A stretch of 64,000 nt of DNA, taken from contig NW_026732319.1 of the NCBI RefSeq assembly GCF_028476545.1, positions 331,001 to 395,000 on the forward strand, given 5' to 3'. Numbering within the stretch: the first letter of the stretch is position 1; each line of letters starts with the position of its first letter. This stretch comes from Physella acuta. Its lineage: Eukaryota; Mollusca; Gastropoda; Physidae. Shown piece after piece: positions 45,341 to 58,076 of the stretch. The translations under genes and the position numbers were made by a program. The notes below the pieces were generated by a model. That model saw only the letters and a program-made list of their open reading frames with translations, was not told the DNA's origin and searched no databases.

Positions 45341-45714
45341 ACTTTGAATAAAATTGTGCTTTTACAATTATAACATATACCATATTATCTTTAACATAAG
45401 TCCGTATCAAGTTCTCCATATATCGCTGAACATACTCATATAATAGAACTATGATAGTATTTTGCGAACAAAATGAGAAGTGCGCACATGGTGCTTCCTT
45501 CCGACTGTTTTTCTCCCCTTCTAGACCGAAACGAGGGAGCGAATTTTTATAAATAAATTAAAACTATATGAAATTAGTAAGCTTTAGGCCTACTATCCTA
45601 CTACTCCGCAGTATTATACCCACGTTATCATGTTTATTTGGTGCGAAATAGTTTTAGTCTTGCAACTTTAGTGCATTAAAATTTTAAAGTACGGATAAAA
45701 ATGTATAAAGTAAA

Positions 45715-46235
45715 CCGAGAGTGATTTTCTTTAAACGTTCTTGAATATTCTTATATTACACTACTGGGGAAGGAAATTAGGGATATAGACATGATTTTGT
45801 ATCCATTTTTCATTATTTACACTTTCTAAAATATAAGAGAATCGAAGAATTTCCTATGAAATGAATATTATTAGTACTTTATGAATTTATTTTTGTTTTT
45901 TTTTTTGCGAAATCGGAAATAGCGTAAATTTCCTTTTCCGTTCAACGGAAATTAATCACAATTTTTGAGAAGGCAGAAACTTTGATCTTTTTCTCATGTG
46001 AATTTTCTTTTATGTATTTGAAACAGTACCTGATTTATAGGCTTTTTAAAAACTCAAAGTAGAAAAAGTCCCACTTCCGGTTATTGGAAATCGCCGAAAA
46101 GTTGATACTAAAAATTTAATTTAATAATTATATATGAAATCTCATTAACCTAGATAAAAAAGTACTCAAATTATCAGGTTCACAGATACACACAGATACA
46201 CACACATACATACACACACTAAAATACGGAAATAA
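45715..46235 (+). repeat. Interspersed ACTTCCGG-type repeat, copy 4
   Basis: Runs from ACCGAGAGTGATTTTCTTTA through CCCACTTCCGGTTATTGGAA to the ACACAGATACACACA tail; same layout as the 32 kb copy. Confidence 0.65.
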
Positions 46236-46399
46236 TTTCAAAACTATGTTGTTCCGACTCAGCGAGTTGTAAAACGTCAAGATTTGTAAAAAATCGCGAT
46301 TTTGTTTGCATACTTCAGACATTTCAGACATTTAAAATAGAGTAGGCCTATTATGATAGTGGAAGTAGGAACTGCATGTGGTTGGTGGGTTGGACAAAA

Positions 46400-47035
46400 T
46401 GATAACGTTTATGCTAATAGTGGTGGTACGATTCATTTGTCTGGAGCCAATATGTCGGGAGTCTATTTGTTGTGAGCCAATATTTTAAGTGTCCATTTAA
46501 AGGGAGCCTAAACGTTAGGAGCCCACTTGTCGGGAGCCTAAATTGTTATGAAGCATTTCCTGAATATAGATTGGTGCGAGTGAATAGTGGTGCGCTAGTA
46601 TGATGAACGAATGGTTGATGTGGCGTATATAGTTTGATATTGACGTGTTTGTGTAGAGACTGGTTACTGTGCATGGAGTGAGAGTGAGTCCTATCTTTAT
46701 CATCTTAGTGAACGGGACATAAGAAGAGGAAACCTTTATGCATCTAGTTGATTAGTCGTCATCTCTGTTGTCTAGATGAGTAATCGTTTAATGATTGCTC
46801 ACAGATATAATATATTAATATGGTAGTGGTATTCGCATATGTTATTGAATCAAGCAGCTCAAACCTCTCTAACAGCCACAACCTTTATATAGCCAGTCAA
46901 TATGACGGGAGCCAATTTGCAGGGAGCCCTTTTGACGGGGTTATTTTGACTGGTTCGTTTTGCCGGGTGTCGTTTTGTGGGGTCCTGTTCTGACCGGGTT
47001 GTTTTGTCCTGAGCTGTTTTAACGGTGCACCCCAT
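46400..47035. repeat. Irregular ~20 bp repeats flanking a unique core
   Basis: Units such as TTGTCGGGAGCC and AAGGGAGCCTAA at 46430-46550, and ATGACGGGAGCCAATTTG or TTTTGACGGGG at 46900-47030, flank ~350 bp of unique sequence. It resembles in style, not in sequence, the inverted minisatellite upstream of gene 2; possibly a MITE with repeat-built ends. Confidence 0.4.
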
Positions 47036-47524
47036 GCATGCTATGGTCCTTAAAACATATTATTTTTCACCTGACTCATATGTCTTGGGCCTAAACGGGG
47101 AAAAATGATATATTTAAAAAGTATATACTTGCTTGAGAGATATATCCTAATATATAAAAGATCAAGTGCGCGATTCTCTCCCTCTCTCTTTCTCCGTCCA
47201 AAAACTATATTCACATGCTAAAATATCAGTATCTGCAGCGATATATGGAGAACTTGATACGAACTTTTGTTAAAATAATATGTTAGGTGTTTTAAGTGAA
47301 TAAACTGAAACTTATATAAGTAAGAAAATAACAAATAAAGACATTCATATGAAGAAAAAAAATTTACTTATGAAACCGGAAAAGTGTTTATAGTTATGAC
47401 GAGTACGTAAAAAACAATGCCATTTGTAATATGTCAATATTAAAGCTATTTGCTTACCATCCATGGAGTCATGCGAACTACGCACTCACACTCAGTAGTT
47501 AGTATTCACTTCAGTCCGTGTATG

Positions 47525-47815
47525 TTCGCTTCTGTATTAAGGTCGCTTCATTCCAGTCCTGGAAAGGTTGCTTTAACCAGTTTTAGCTAGGTCGCTTTAG
47601 TCCAGTCCTGGAAAGGTCGCTTCAGTCCAGCCCTGGTTAGAAAGCTTCAATCCAATGCTTGTTAGGTCGCTTTAGTCCAGACCTGGAAAAGTCGCTTCTG
47701 TCCAGTCATGGAAAGGTCGTTTCAATCCAGTCCTGGAAAGGTCGCTTCAGTCCAGTCCTGGAAAGGTCGCTTCTGTCCAGTCCTGGTAAGGTTGCTTCAG
47801 TCCACTGCTTGTACG
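47525..47815 (+). repeat. 24 bp minisatellite (AAGGTCGCTTCAGTCCAGTC)
   Basis: About a dozen units of AGGTCGCTTCAGTCCAGTC followed by CTGGAA, with scattered changes. Non-coding. Confidence 0.85.
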
Positions 47816-48779
47816 TTCTCCTTAGCCCTAAATAACTTACTCCATTACAGTCGAACATAACACTATCAGTTACATTGCAAGCGTCATCTTAACGGTCCAT
47901 CAACCACAGTTATGCTACGCACTCAGATGCAGGATCAGAAGCTTTTTATTATGCTGGTACTTTGTTTTAAATCCACAGCAAATATTGATCTACCACTTTT
48001 GTGTTCACTTACATGAAAGAGAGAAACAACAACAGCTTTATTGTGCTGCAGAGTATTTGAATAAGTGAATGGGGGAATCTAAAACTTTGCCTACGTTGAA
48101 TCACCATCGCAAAGTCTCTTCACGTGCAAATACTACAAGCTTATTTCCACATCTAGCTGTATAGTTTTAACCTGCACCTAACACTACACAAACTCTCCTG
48201 TACGTTAGCCTTTACTCTATCACATAAAGTCTTTTTCAATGTAGCCGTTAACTGTCTCCTACTAAGTTACTCAATAGCTCCTACTGACTATCCTTAATTG
48301 AAAAATCCATTTGCTTACTTCAGTCAAGTAAATCGAACAACCCAATTATTACAATTTATTTCATAAACCGAATTGTTTCTCGGTGAATGGCGATGATTAA
48401 ATGGTCCATTGGCAACAAACATAATGTAATGGGTCGTCGAAGGAAATACGATATAAAGATTTTGGAATCAGGGATTGGACGAAAAAATGTCGACTTTTTG
48501 TGTTACATAACAAATTCTCAATGCCTAAAGGATTAACTAACCATCTCTACTGTGGCGTCTAAACTACCCACCAAACACTTTTTACATATAGCAATAAATA
48601 CACTTTCAGTTATGGAAAGACCAAAACAACCACCAGTTTGAGGACCGTTTATTGTTCAGCGTGTGGGTTGCATCTATTAAATAAACGTTAATTGAAATGA
48701 TCGAACGCCTACTCGGCTGTTTCGCCCGCACCGCCCAAGTGTACATAACATAGAGAAAGCATTGACGTAACTTGGAGAT
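47816..48779. other. Unique intergenic sequence, no gene seen
   Basis: No open frame, repeat or RNA gene recognised. Confidence 0.4.
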
Positions 48780-49420
48780 GCGACAGACAGACAGACAGAC
48801 AGACAGACGGTCAGATCAACAGAGAGGCAGGCAGGCAGGCAGGCAGGCTGGCTGGCTGGCTGGCTGGTTAGCTGGCTGGCTAGCTAGCTTGCTGGATGGA
48901 TGGATGAATGTATGGCTGACTGACTCACTGAGTCATTGACTGACTGACTGACTGACTGACTGACTGACTGACTGACTGACTGACTGACTGACTGACTGAC
49001 TGACTGACTGACTGACTGACTGACTGACCAACTGACTAACTGACTGACTGACTGACTGACTTACTAACTCACTAAGTAATTGACTACCTGATTGACTGAC
49101 TGACTGACTGACTGACCTTCTGACTGTCTGACTGACTTACTGACTTACTGACTGACAAACTGACAGACTGACTGACTGACTGACTGACTAACTGACTGAC
49201 TGACTGACTGACTGACTGACTGACTGACTGACTGACTGACTGACTGACTGACCCTCTGACTGACTGACTGCCAGACTGACTGACTGACTGACTGACTGAC
49301 TGACTGACTGACTGACTGACTGACTGACTGACTGACTGACTGACTGACTGACTGACTGGCTAAATGATTGACTGACTGACTGACTGACTTACTGACCGTC
49401 TGACTGACTGACTTACATCT
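48780..49420. repeat. (CTGA)n-based tetranucleotide array
   Basis: A run of GACA, then GGCA, GGCT and GGAT units, changing into ~500 bp of (CTGA)n with point variants. It ends only about 70 bp before the ATG of CAP gene 4, where a promoter would be expected. Confidence 0.95.
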
Positions 49421-49489
49421 GTTATATAAATTATAAACCTCACACTAATATATGTGTATAATAAATATTTAAACTTAGCTTTACCAATC

Positions 49490-51057
49490 ATGAAGGCAAT
49501 CCTGTTCTCTTTGGTGTCGCTTTCTATTGTCCAGGCAAGCCGCACTGTGACCCTGTTGAATGACGACATCAACGCTTCTCTGAAGGCTCACAATAATGCT
49601 CGAGTAGTTGCCAGGGCACCAGCTCTGGTAAATTAACGACTTTGTGTTTGGTGTATTGACAGCGATTGTATGATGCCCCATCTTTAGATTGTCTGTTAAC
49701 AGCCCTAGTGGCTTCAAAGGCTCCAGCTTTGGTAAACTTAAAACTTTGTGAAAAATTAATAAGTTTGCCATGATTTTGTTTGTGTATTGCCAGTCCTTGA
49801 AATTTGTATATGGTTTTATTAAAGTATTCGAAGCCACAGCGTGTACAACTAGTATTTACTTGTATGTTGCAAGCCATAGCAAGTTGGCCATGGTCTTTTT
49901 ATGCTAACTACGGTATGTCGCGAATTCGCGACATCATACACTATTGGACCAATTTTTAAAAAGTGTAGTTCGTGTCCTTTTACTATTTTTACGGACACAA
50001 TTTTCTGTAGATATCCATGCATTCAATAGAATATCGCAAACCAAACTTAACAAATGACCATGCAAGGAGATGTAGACTCGCTTGTAAAATTCAGGAAAAC
50101 TACAGTTTTAGTTGTTCAGGCATAGAGTTATATTACCCTACTGTAGCTGTTCACTGTATAATTTGTATACATGGGTACTTTTAAGCATTGCTGTCAAAAA
50201 GTTTTCGATGCGTTTGAGTCAAGAGAGTGTGACGTCATAGATGTCGACTTAACAAAGTAACTTTTGGTATGGATATGACCGTCTGGATGTACCCAATACA
50301 CTATGATTGGTAGTAGTAAGGCAAATAAACCTGTGTGCATATGCTAAGCGCCAAATTGGTATGTCACGTTTTAGTAAAAGTCAGTGTAAAAGGGCTAACT
50401 AGTGTTTCAAACCCGATAAGTTCAACCTGCGTTTTTACCGTGCTTAATGTCTTTAAAAAGTAACAAGCGCAAACGTAGACGTAAATGTTAACGTAAACAT
50501 TAACGTAAACTTAAACGTAAACGTAAACGAAACGAAAACAAAAACGCTATCTCGAACTCAAACGAAAACTCAAATTCAAACTTAAACATTGTTTTTTAAT
50601 TAAAAATTTGCCATTGTGAAATATTACTTACAATTAATGCTAGCCATAACACACTATGAAGATTTAAAAAAAAATTCAGTAGTGTATTTAAAACAAACAC
50701 TAGTCATTTGCTTCTATTATTGTAAATAAAAGAAGGATCAAAGCTTACATTGAAAAGGCATGACTCAAAATATTCACATCGTTTGATAGTAGGCTGTGTC
50801 CGGCCATCTCGTCTGGCGGGCTTTTATATTATTGTCTTTAGAAGGTTTTTTTTGTACCTAGCCACTGTTTGTCATTTGACATTTTACGAGTCATATATTT
50901 AAAGAATAGTTGTAGGCAGCCGTACGTAAATTTTTATTATATGTAAGGAAATTATCTTTGCAAAATCGCATTGTTTTAACCTTATTTAAAACTATTTTCT
51001 TAACAGCAATGGGACAAAACACAAGCTATCTTTGCAGAACAATATGCAAGAAGTTGA
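49490..51057 (+). pseudogene. CAP/SCP gene 4, remnant (exon 1 and broken exon 2)
   Basis: Exon 1 (49490-49627, 138 nt like all the others) is intact: signal peptide MKAILFSLVSLSIVQA, then LKAHNNAR and ARAPAL before GTAAAT. After a 1.4 kb intron, TTCTTAACAG|CAATGG opens a frame QWDKTQAIFAEQYARS, which aligns with the start of CAP exon 2 (VWDAKLADFAKDWTS), but a TGA at 51055-51057 comes before the Cys and GENLY part. No exons 3-5 were found before gene 5 begins. Its exon 1 is the most diverged of the five. Either a dead gene or one whose other exons I cannot see. Confidence 0.65.
49706..49740 (+). repeat. Copy of exon 1 end plus donor inside intron 1 of gene 4
   Basis: GTGGCTTCAAAGGCTCCAGC then TTTG|GTAAAC matches the real exon end GTTGCCAGGGCACCAGCTC then TG|GTAAAT over the last seven codons (V-A-S-K-A-P-A-L against V-V-A-R-A-P-A-L). 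Confidence 0.65.
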
Positions 51058-52037
51058 GTACGTTTTCTTTGAACATTAATAATATCAAGCGAGAACTGAT
51101 TTATTTCTCCAGGTTAATTAAAAAAACAAAGCTGAGTGATATCCCTGAAACTACATTTTCTCTCAATCTCTATTTTTAATCAAATTTTTTTTACCAAATT
51201 ATGAGATCAATATTTTTGGAAATATGTTCAGAACTTTAATCGTAAACGAATAGTTCAAGCTGTACAAAAGAAAAACCGAAAACATAAGTTTAAACAACAC
51301 CGAAATTTTAACCCAAAAAAATGAAACATTACCCATACACTGCATCCTAACTAGAGGTTAAATTAAATTAAAAACGGAAATTTATTTGGTGACGGAAATT
51401 TAATTGTAATGAAAAAGGCAATTTAAAGTTGTTAGGGAATAAATCCTTAACAGTACTTAATAAAAAAAATTAAACCCGAAATTGAACTAAGAAAGGAAAT
51501 TAACCAGAACCGGAAATTTAACCAAAAAAGAATTTTAACGGAAAATGGAACTGCATCCTGACCTATAATTTCACTAACTCTGGAAATTAAAACAAAATTT
51601 TAAAGGAAAGTAAACTTTATCGAGAGATGGAAATTTGACTGGACAATAGACATAAGTAGAATTGTCTATTTAAAAAAATCAGCTTTAAAATTATTTAATA
51701 TAGCTTAAATTTAAAAAAAAAGGTTGCAATAATATTATACGTTGCCATTAGATACGCTTAATATATCCTTCAATTTTAGAATAGGAAGATAAAAAAACTA
51801 TTTCATGAATATATTTTATTAATGTTTTTATTTAATTATTTAATAATATATTTGTTCATTTAATAGTAGTATTGTGTAAATTAACCCTATACTACATACC
51901 GTTGCAGTTTTGCGACAATACTTTAGAAGTAACTTATTACTATCTAATTTAATCTTACTTATTTTCTTCGTTATATTTATAAGGTTTCATGATTTGCTGT
52001 TCAGAGCTTAAGCTTCCCTTTCCTTTAGCCAGCCACC
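50460..52037. other. AT-rich spacer before CAP gene 5
   Basis: Contains an AACGTAAACGTA-type hexamer stretch near 50470-50530 and irregular GGAAATTTAACC-like repeats at 51370-51650. The last ~100 bp (GCTGTTCAGAGCTTAAGCTT to TTTCCTTTAGCCAGCCACC) match gene 3 upstream sequence, including the probable 5'UTR acceptor. Confidence 0.5.
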
Positions 52038-52172
52038 ATGAAGTCCATCCAGTTGTTTCTCGCTATGTTAGCTGTGGCCTATGCCGGTGTGTCCGTGCCT
52101 CTGACCACAGCCAACATTGACGCGTTTCTAAAATCTCACAACGATGTGAGGGCGGCTGTCAAGATTCCAGCC

Positions 52173-52680
52173 CTAGTAAGTTGACCGTTTCTTGATATAT
52201 TAGTACGTTGACCGTTTTTTGATATGTTAGTAGGTTGGATATACTTAATAAGTTGATCTCTGATGATATATTTAGTAATTTGACCTTTTCCTGAAATATT
52301 TAGTTAGATAAACGTTTCTTGAAATACTTAGTAAGTTGACCGTTTCTTGATATACTAAGTTAGATGGCCTTTCATGATATATTTAGTAAGTTGACCGTTT
52401 CTTGATATATTTAGTAAAATTACCGTGCGTTGAAATATTTAGTATGTTAACCGTTTGCTAATATATTTAGGAAGTTGATTGTTTGTTGATATATTTAGTA
52501 AATTCACCGTTTGTTGATATATTAAGTAAGTTGACCGTTTCTGGATAGATTTAGTAAATTGACCGTTTCTTGATAGATTTAGTAACTTGACCGTTTCTTG
52601 ATAGATTTAGTACGTTCATCGTTTGTTGATGTATTTATAAAAATTTGATCGTTTCGTGATACCTTTTAAGTTGACCGCAA
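52173..52680 (+). repeat. Intron 1 minisatellite of gene 5 (donor-derived, decayed)
   Basis: Same GTAAGTTGACCGTTTCTTGA-type unit as in gene 3 with about 18 irregular copies, fewer of which keep GTAAGT. Confidence 0.85.
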
Positions 52681-54519
52681 ACATTCCCAGTTACTTGACA
52701 ACCAAAAAGAAGAGAGCTGTATTGCCAATCATTGTTGACGTGTTTAGAAATCACACAAAAAACAATGCTAGTTTATTGTTAACTTTATTGATGTGTTATC
52801 ACTAGACCTAACATCTAGTTATGCTCGAGTGGTTTCGCTCAGTGTTAACACAACATTCCCCGGTTCAAGCCCTCGGGCTGTTGAGGCTCGTCAACTAAGG
52901 ACAGCAATCCATGTAATAGATAAAAATCAGAAATCAAACAAGAGTAAAGCCCCTTGGGTGCTAAGGACAGCAATCTATGTCGTATATCAAAAGATATCGA
53001 ACAAGAGTGAAGCCCCTTGGGCAATACATTTACCAACTGTGGTTTCCAGTTCACAGTGATCCCCCTTTGCTAGTTGCTATAAAAACATTCCCTGAACAGT
53101 CGTTAACTCTGCTTTTAAAACTTGTATACACGCGTCGACCTTGGTATACAAATACATAATCACCCTGGGGGTTAACTCAACTAATAAACACGCTATCCCC
53201 CGTGTTCTAGATTATTCTAGCTTAACCTCTAAATGACCCGCAACATTTAGCTCATAAAATCTCTTACACTTGCGTGAATGTTAGTGTTTTATTAAATACA
53301 AATTTGTTACGCTGCTTCATACAATAAGGAATGTCTGCCAGAGTAGGATTTTGATTGGAAAACTAAGAGCGTAATTTTTTTTCTCACAAGGTATGGAACA
53401 CCACGTTGGCCAACTACGCCAAAAACTGGACAGCCCAGTGCGCTTTTAAACACAGCTACGGACCGTATGGAGAGAACCTATACATGTCTTCACGTAAGCC
53501 AAAAGTTTTGTAACACCGCGTTTACACTTGCAACATGTATACTGTACATGTCTTGTATACATGTTTTCACGTAAGCCAAAAGTTCTGTTACACCGCTTTT
53601 ATACTTGCAACATGTAAACTATACATGTCGAAAAAAACCTTACCATTAACAAGTAGGTCCCCTCCCCATTTATACATTTAACGTATGACGAAATATTTTT
53701 TTTCTAGACATGTATAGTATATATGTTGCAATGTATAGTACATGTGGCAAGTGTACACACGGTATTAAAGTTCATTAGCTGGACACGAGTTCATCTTTTA
53801 CTGTCACTATTGGTAGATGAGTGTATATGCTATATGCTTTATGCGTACTTTAAGCGAGGATATCGTAAACCAATGTAAATCAGTATGTTCGTACATTGTT
53901 GTATTTACTATTCGTGATCTTTGTAACAAGACTTGTCCGAAGCTTAAGTCGATTTTAGCACTAAAGTTTTGTTACTGCGTTTTTCACTCGACCATACGTA
54001 GACCGAGACGTTCGTGACTTGGAACGTACATAGCCTTTATGATACAATGATAAACCGTTATTTTAAAATATTGCTGCAATATAAAATATGTCTTATCTAT
54101 AAAGGCACTATATATATATTAAAATGCAGTAGATAATAGGGTAAAAATCACTTAAACTAATTGTGTATGTCGTATCGAATGATGTACAGAATGGAGTAAT
54201 GACTATTCATCAAATTGAACTCATTAATGTAACCAATAGCAACCATCAGTCGATTCGCATGCACAAATGTGAATTGTACACGTACCTAGTTGTTTTTTAA
54301 ATATCAAATCTTCGTTACAAAATACAGTTATATTCGCAAGTTTGCTTTTATTTGTTTTTAATATGATTTTATTTCTAACCGATCCTGTGATGTATGATTT
54401 GACTGTACTTAAACTTTTTAAAACTGCTAGTACTAGTTTTATGTAAGGAATAAGTAAACCTATCTGCTTCCAGCTATCAGCATTCCAGTCGTTTAAAGAA
54501 AGAAATATTCAAAAAACAT

Positions 54520-54740
54520 GGGACGGTGTGGTCTAGCGGTAGATAGCTAGACTGCTAAACCGGGAGTCTCGAGTTCCCTGAGTCCACCCAACTCTGGTGG
54601 GTACCTAACTTACGTTAGGGAAATAAAGGCGGCTGGGCATAGTGCTGACCACACTATCCCTTCGTATGTCGAGAAAAGGAACGTATGAAATCTACTCCAT
54701 CTGCCCCAACCATCGTTAGGTCTAAAAAGGCTTCTTTACT
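54520..54740 (+). mobile_element. tRNA-derived SINE in intron 3 of gene 5
   Basis: GGGACGGTGTGGTCTAGCGG, GGGAGTCTCGAGTTCCCTGA and GCATAGTGCTGACCACACTA. Orthologous position to the SINE in gene 3; lies ~20 bp from the deletion that removed exon 3. Confidence 0.75.
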
Positions 54741-54912
54741 TTTCTTTATAAATATATTTTGGTACAGTTAGTTTTATAAAAGTTAAGATGTAACCATACT
54801 GATGTACAATTGTGTTGTTGGCAGATGGTGTGGAAAAAATCAACATCGGTGGGTTGTGCCTTCACTCAGTGCGTCAATGTAACCGGGGCCATGCCCAATC
54901 TGGTCTCATGTA

Positions 54913-55460
54913 ATTACTACCCACCGTAAGTACACATTTCATTTAGTTTGATACAGTTATTTACTTCACACCGTACGTACGCATTTCATTTAGTTTGATA
55001 CAGTTAACTACTACCCACCGTAAGTACGCATTTCATTTAGTTTGATACAGTTAATTACTACCTACAGTAAGTACAAATTTAATTTAGTTCAATACAATTA
55101 ATTAATACCCACCGTAAGTCAGTAGCGAAGCGAGGGGGGGGGGGGGCGGGGGGAACATATGTCCCCTGGCGCCGACCTTAGGGGGCGCCAAAATGGGTTG
55201 GAAAAATAAATTGAAAGGTTGAGGGGGTGGGGGGTGCAAATCGAAATCTCGAGGGGGGGTGCAAATCGAAAAGTTTGTCCCCGGACGCCGGAAAGGGTCG
55301 CTACGCCTCTGCCGTAAGTATACATTCCATTACGTTTGATACAGTTAATTATTATCCACCGTAAGTACACATTTCATTTAGTTTGATACAGTTAATTACT
55401 ATCCACCGTAAGTACACATTTCATTTAGTTTGATACAGTTAATTACTATCCACGCAGTTA
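54913..55460 (+). repeat. Intron 4 minisatellite of gene 5: copies of exon end plus donor
   Basis: About eight units of TTAATTACTACCCACCGTAA plus GTACACATTTCATTTAGTTTGATACAG, interrupted by a hAT MITE. Confidence 0.88.
55130..55311 (+). mobile_element. hAT-type MITE inserted in the donor minisatellite
   Basis: Ends CAGTAGCGAAGCGAGG and GGTCGCTACGCCTCTG with a perfect 8 bp duplication CCGTAAGT, i.e. the target was one of the copied splice donors. 182 bp, G-rich with GGTGCAAATCGAAA repeats; relative of 20961-21280. Confidence 0.85.
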
Positions 55461-55889
55461 ATTCATTTTGATAAGTTAAACTTATAAAATCTAATGTTTT
55501 CAATAGTTGTCTTGGATTAGAAGACAATAAATGTAAACAGTTTCAGTAAGTGTGTGTGTGTGTGTGTGCATATGCGTGAGTGCGAGTGTGCGCGTGTGTG
55601 TGCGTGTGTATGCGTGTGTACGTGTGACTGTCGGCTGAGAGTGTGTGGCCTGTAAACGTGAGCCTAGTGTGAGCACTAACCTGTGAACACACGGTGTCTC
55701 ACACACCCCTAACTAGGGCACAACTGGGCAGAAAGAAAACGTTTATTTATAGATAGTTGAAAGCTGTTTGGATTCAGCGACTTAACATGTTTTTGTAAAG
55801 ACGTTCGATTCTGGTCTTAGAATACGTGTGCCTATAAAAAAAGGCTTGTAACTCGATAAGTAAAACAGAACAAACCATCTCTTGGTTGC

Positions 55890-56389
<500 letters not shown>

Positions 56390-57134
56390 CAATTTTTATA
56401 GTTATTTAAGTATTTACATTTGATAAAAGATAGCAATATTTTTATTAAAAATAATTATTTCAAAATATTTGATAAAAATAAAGAAATAAAGATTTATATT
56501 TTTATTTAACATTTTTGTTTTGGCATGATTTATTACAGGGGCAACTACATTGGTCAGCTGCCCTATTAGTTCTGGCACTACATGTAACAACTGGTGAGGC
56601 CCATTGGTACTTTGATGGTCAAGAAGTCGGAAATTTGAAATAAAGTGTAAATTCAAATTTTAAAACAGTATTGTTTGGTGTTCTTTAAAATCCTAACAAA
56701 ATTACCCAGATGGATTTAGAAGATTGAAATCGAATATGTATTAAACGTATCGACACATATTGGATAACTTCATAATCAATCATAATTAATTCTAATCCCT
56801 TTCGAGAGCATTCCTTCTAATTGAAAAGAAGAGAAACTCATAAGCTCAAACGTTGTTTTACCATAATAAAGCGATGTTTTAAAATTTAAACGTTTATTTT
56901 TTAAAATGTGCAGGTAAAATATGTCTAATTGAGAAGGTAAACAATGACGTAATGCAGGTATACTTTAGACTTTAAAGGAAGTTCATTCTTAACCCGAAAA
57001 TAAAAATGTAATTAACATAAATTGGCTTCTGATTTCGCATTTATTAAAGTTTGGCTCGTTACTAATTCGATTGAAGTATTCCATATAGGTTTTTTCAGAC
57101 ATTGAATTATACCTCATGCCGATGTAGAATATGT

Positions 57135-58076
57135 TTATCTTTTTACTTTTTCACGACATCCCATCATTACCTGGTAGGTGGCTCTAAAATTCTTGTTGAG
57201 CACAATGTAGACGATAAAGTCAGTAGAGCTGTTGATACAACCCACTATGTTGACAAGTTGATAAAACAGTTTACCGACGTTAGAGGGCGCTTCATCGGTA
57301 AGAGAGTATGACGCGTATTCGGGAATGTATATCGGCAGTGAGAGAAAGGTTATCGTGAATATGTAGACTGCGCATACAGCTAAGAGCATGCGCGTTGTTC
57401 TGTTGCTATTTTTAGATTTCGATGTTAGTTTCCTTCGTTTTGTTGATGTTATCTGTATTTTTATTGAGATTATTATACAACCAACAGCGGTAAAAATTGG
57501 AGGGATGATTATACTAGAATAAACTAAAATATTTTGGATTATTTCGACTGATGGTAGATGATCGTAGAAAAATGTTGACCTTTTAATAAGACCTACAGAA
57601 ACGTCTCTGCGTGTGTCTGTAGTATAGTCAAGTTCAAACCAAAATGTTGTATAAAGGCAAATTGAGAAGAAATACGCCTCAAGTGAGATAACAGCAATCC
57701 AGGTTCGTTTAGGTGTGATGACGCGTTTAAAACTTAAAGGAAGAAATATCACAACAAGTCTTTCAATTGTTATCAACATAGGCAAGACGAGGCTCATCAA
57801 CCCAACAGAGTAGTCCAGGAAGTTGAAGACGCTGAAGAAGAAGAAGACGACACTCGCCTCTTGGACGTTGAAGCCGAGGAACTCGTGGTCGTTGACCGCC
57901 TCGTAGAAGATCTTAGGCACGCTGTTGAAGGAGATGAGGTACGTGATGTCGGAGAAGGCTAGGGAGACCAGTAAAATGTTGGAACACTTGTGCAAGCCGT
58001 GCTTGATGAGGACTGTGATGCTCATGACGTTTCCCGTGATGCCGAATATAGCGATAGTCGGGGTGACGATGAGCAT
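57135..58076 (-). CDS. Class A GPCR, chemoreceptor/peptide-receptor-like, copy B
   Basis: An uninterrupted single-exon frame of 313 residues. TM1 has GN at 15-16; TM2 LAFSD with Asp at 43; TM3 ends ITIERL near residue 105; TM5 around SSIIIPPIFTAVGC; a basic loop 3 (TKRRKLTSKSKN); TM6 around LLAVCAVYIFTITFLSLPIY; TM7 with NSSTDFIVYIVL; tail MMGCREKVKR. This is the layout of gastropod rhodopsin-like receptors; the ligand is unknown. The ATG used is at the start of TM1. The ~29 residue N-terminus seen in copy A is present as sequence (VSTVEPPLISDEL) but its start region has lost two bases (TATCTTAACG against TATCTCTTAACG), so the upstream ATG is out of frame. It may still insert without that tail, or may be on its way to a pseudogene. 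Confidence 0.85.
   Translation of the reverse strand: MLIVTPTIAIFGITGNVMSITVLIKHGLHKCSNILLVSLAFSDITYLISFNSVPKIFYEAVNDHEFLGFNVQEASVVFFFFSVFNFLDYSVGLMSLVLPMLITIERLVVIFLPLSFKRVITPKRTWIAVISLEAYFFSICLYTTFWFELDYTTDTRRDVSVGLIKRSTFFYDHLPSVEIIQNILVYSSIIIPPIFTAVGCIIISIKIQITSTKRRKLTSKSKNSNRTTRMLLAVCAVYIFTITFLSLPIYIPEYASYSLTDEAPSNVGKLFYQLVNIVGCINSSTDFIVYIVLNKNFRATYQVMMGCREKVKR

Noticed and set aside
43280-45419. Open frames of 500-694 codons on both strands (YV, CL, MS, DI repeats)
   Set aside because: They arise from a 6 bp tandem repeat that cannot contain a stop in these frames; no start context, domain or exon support.
50460-50540. AACGTAAACGTA stretch as a telomere-like repeat
   Set aside because: Not a known telomere unit, irregular and short.
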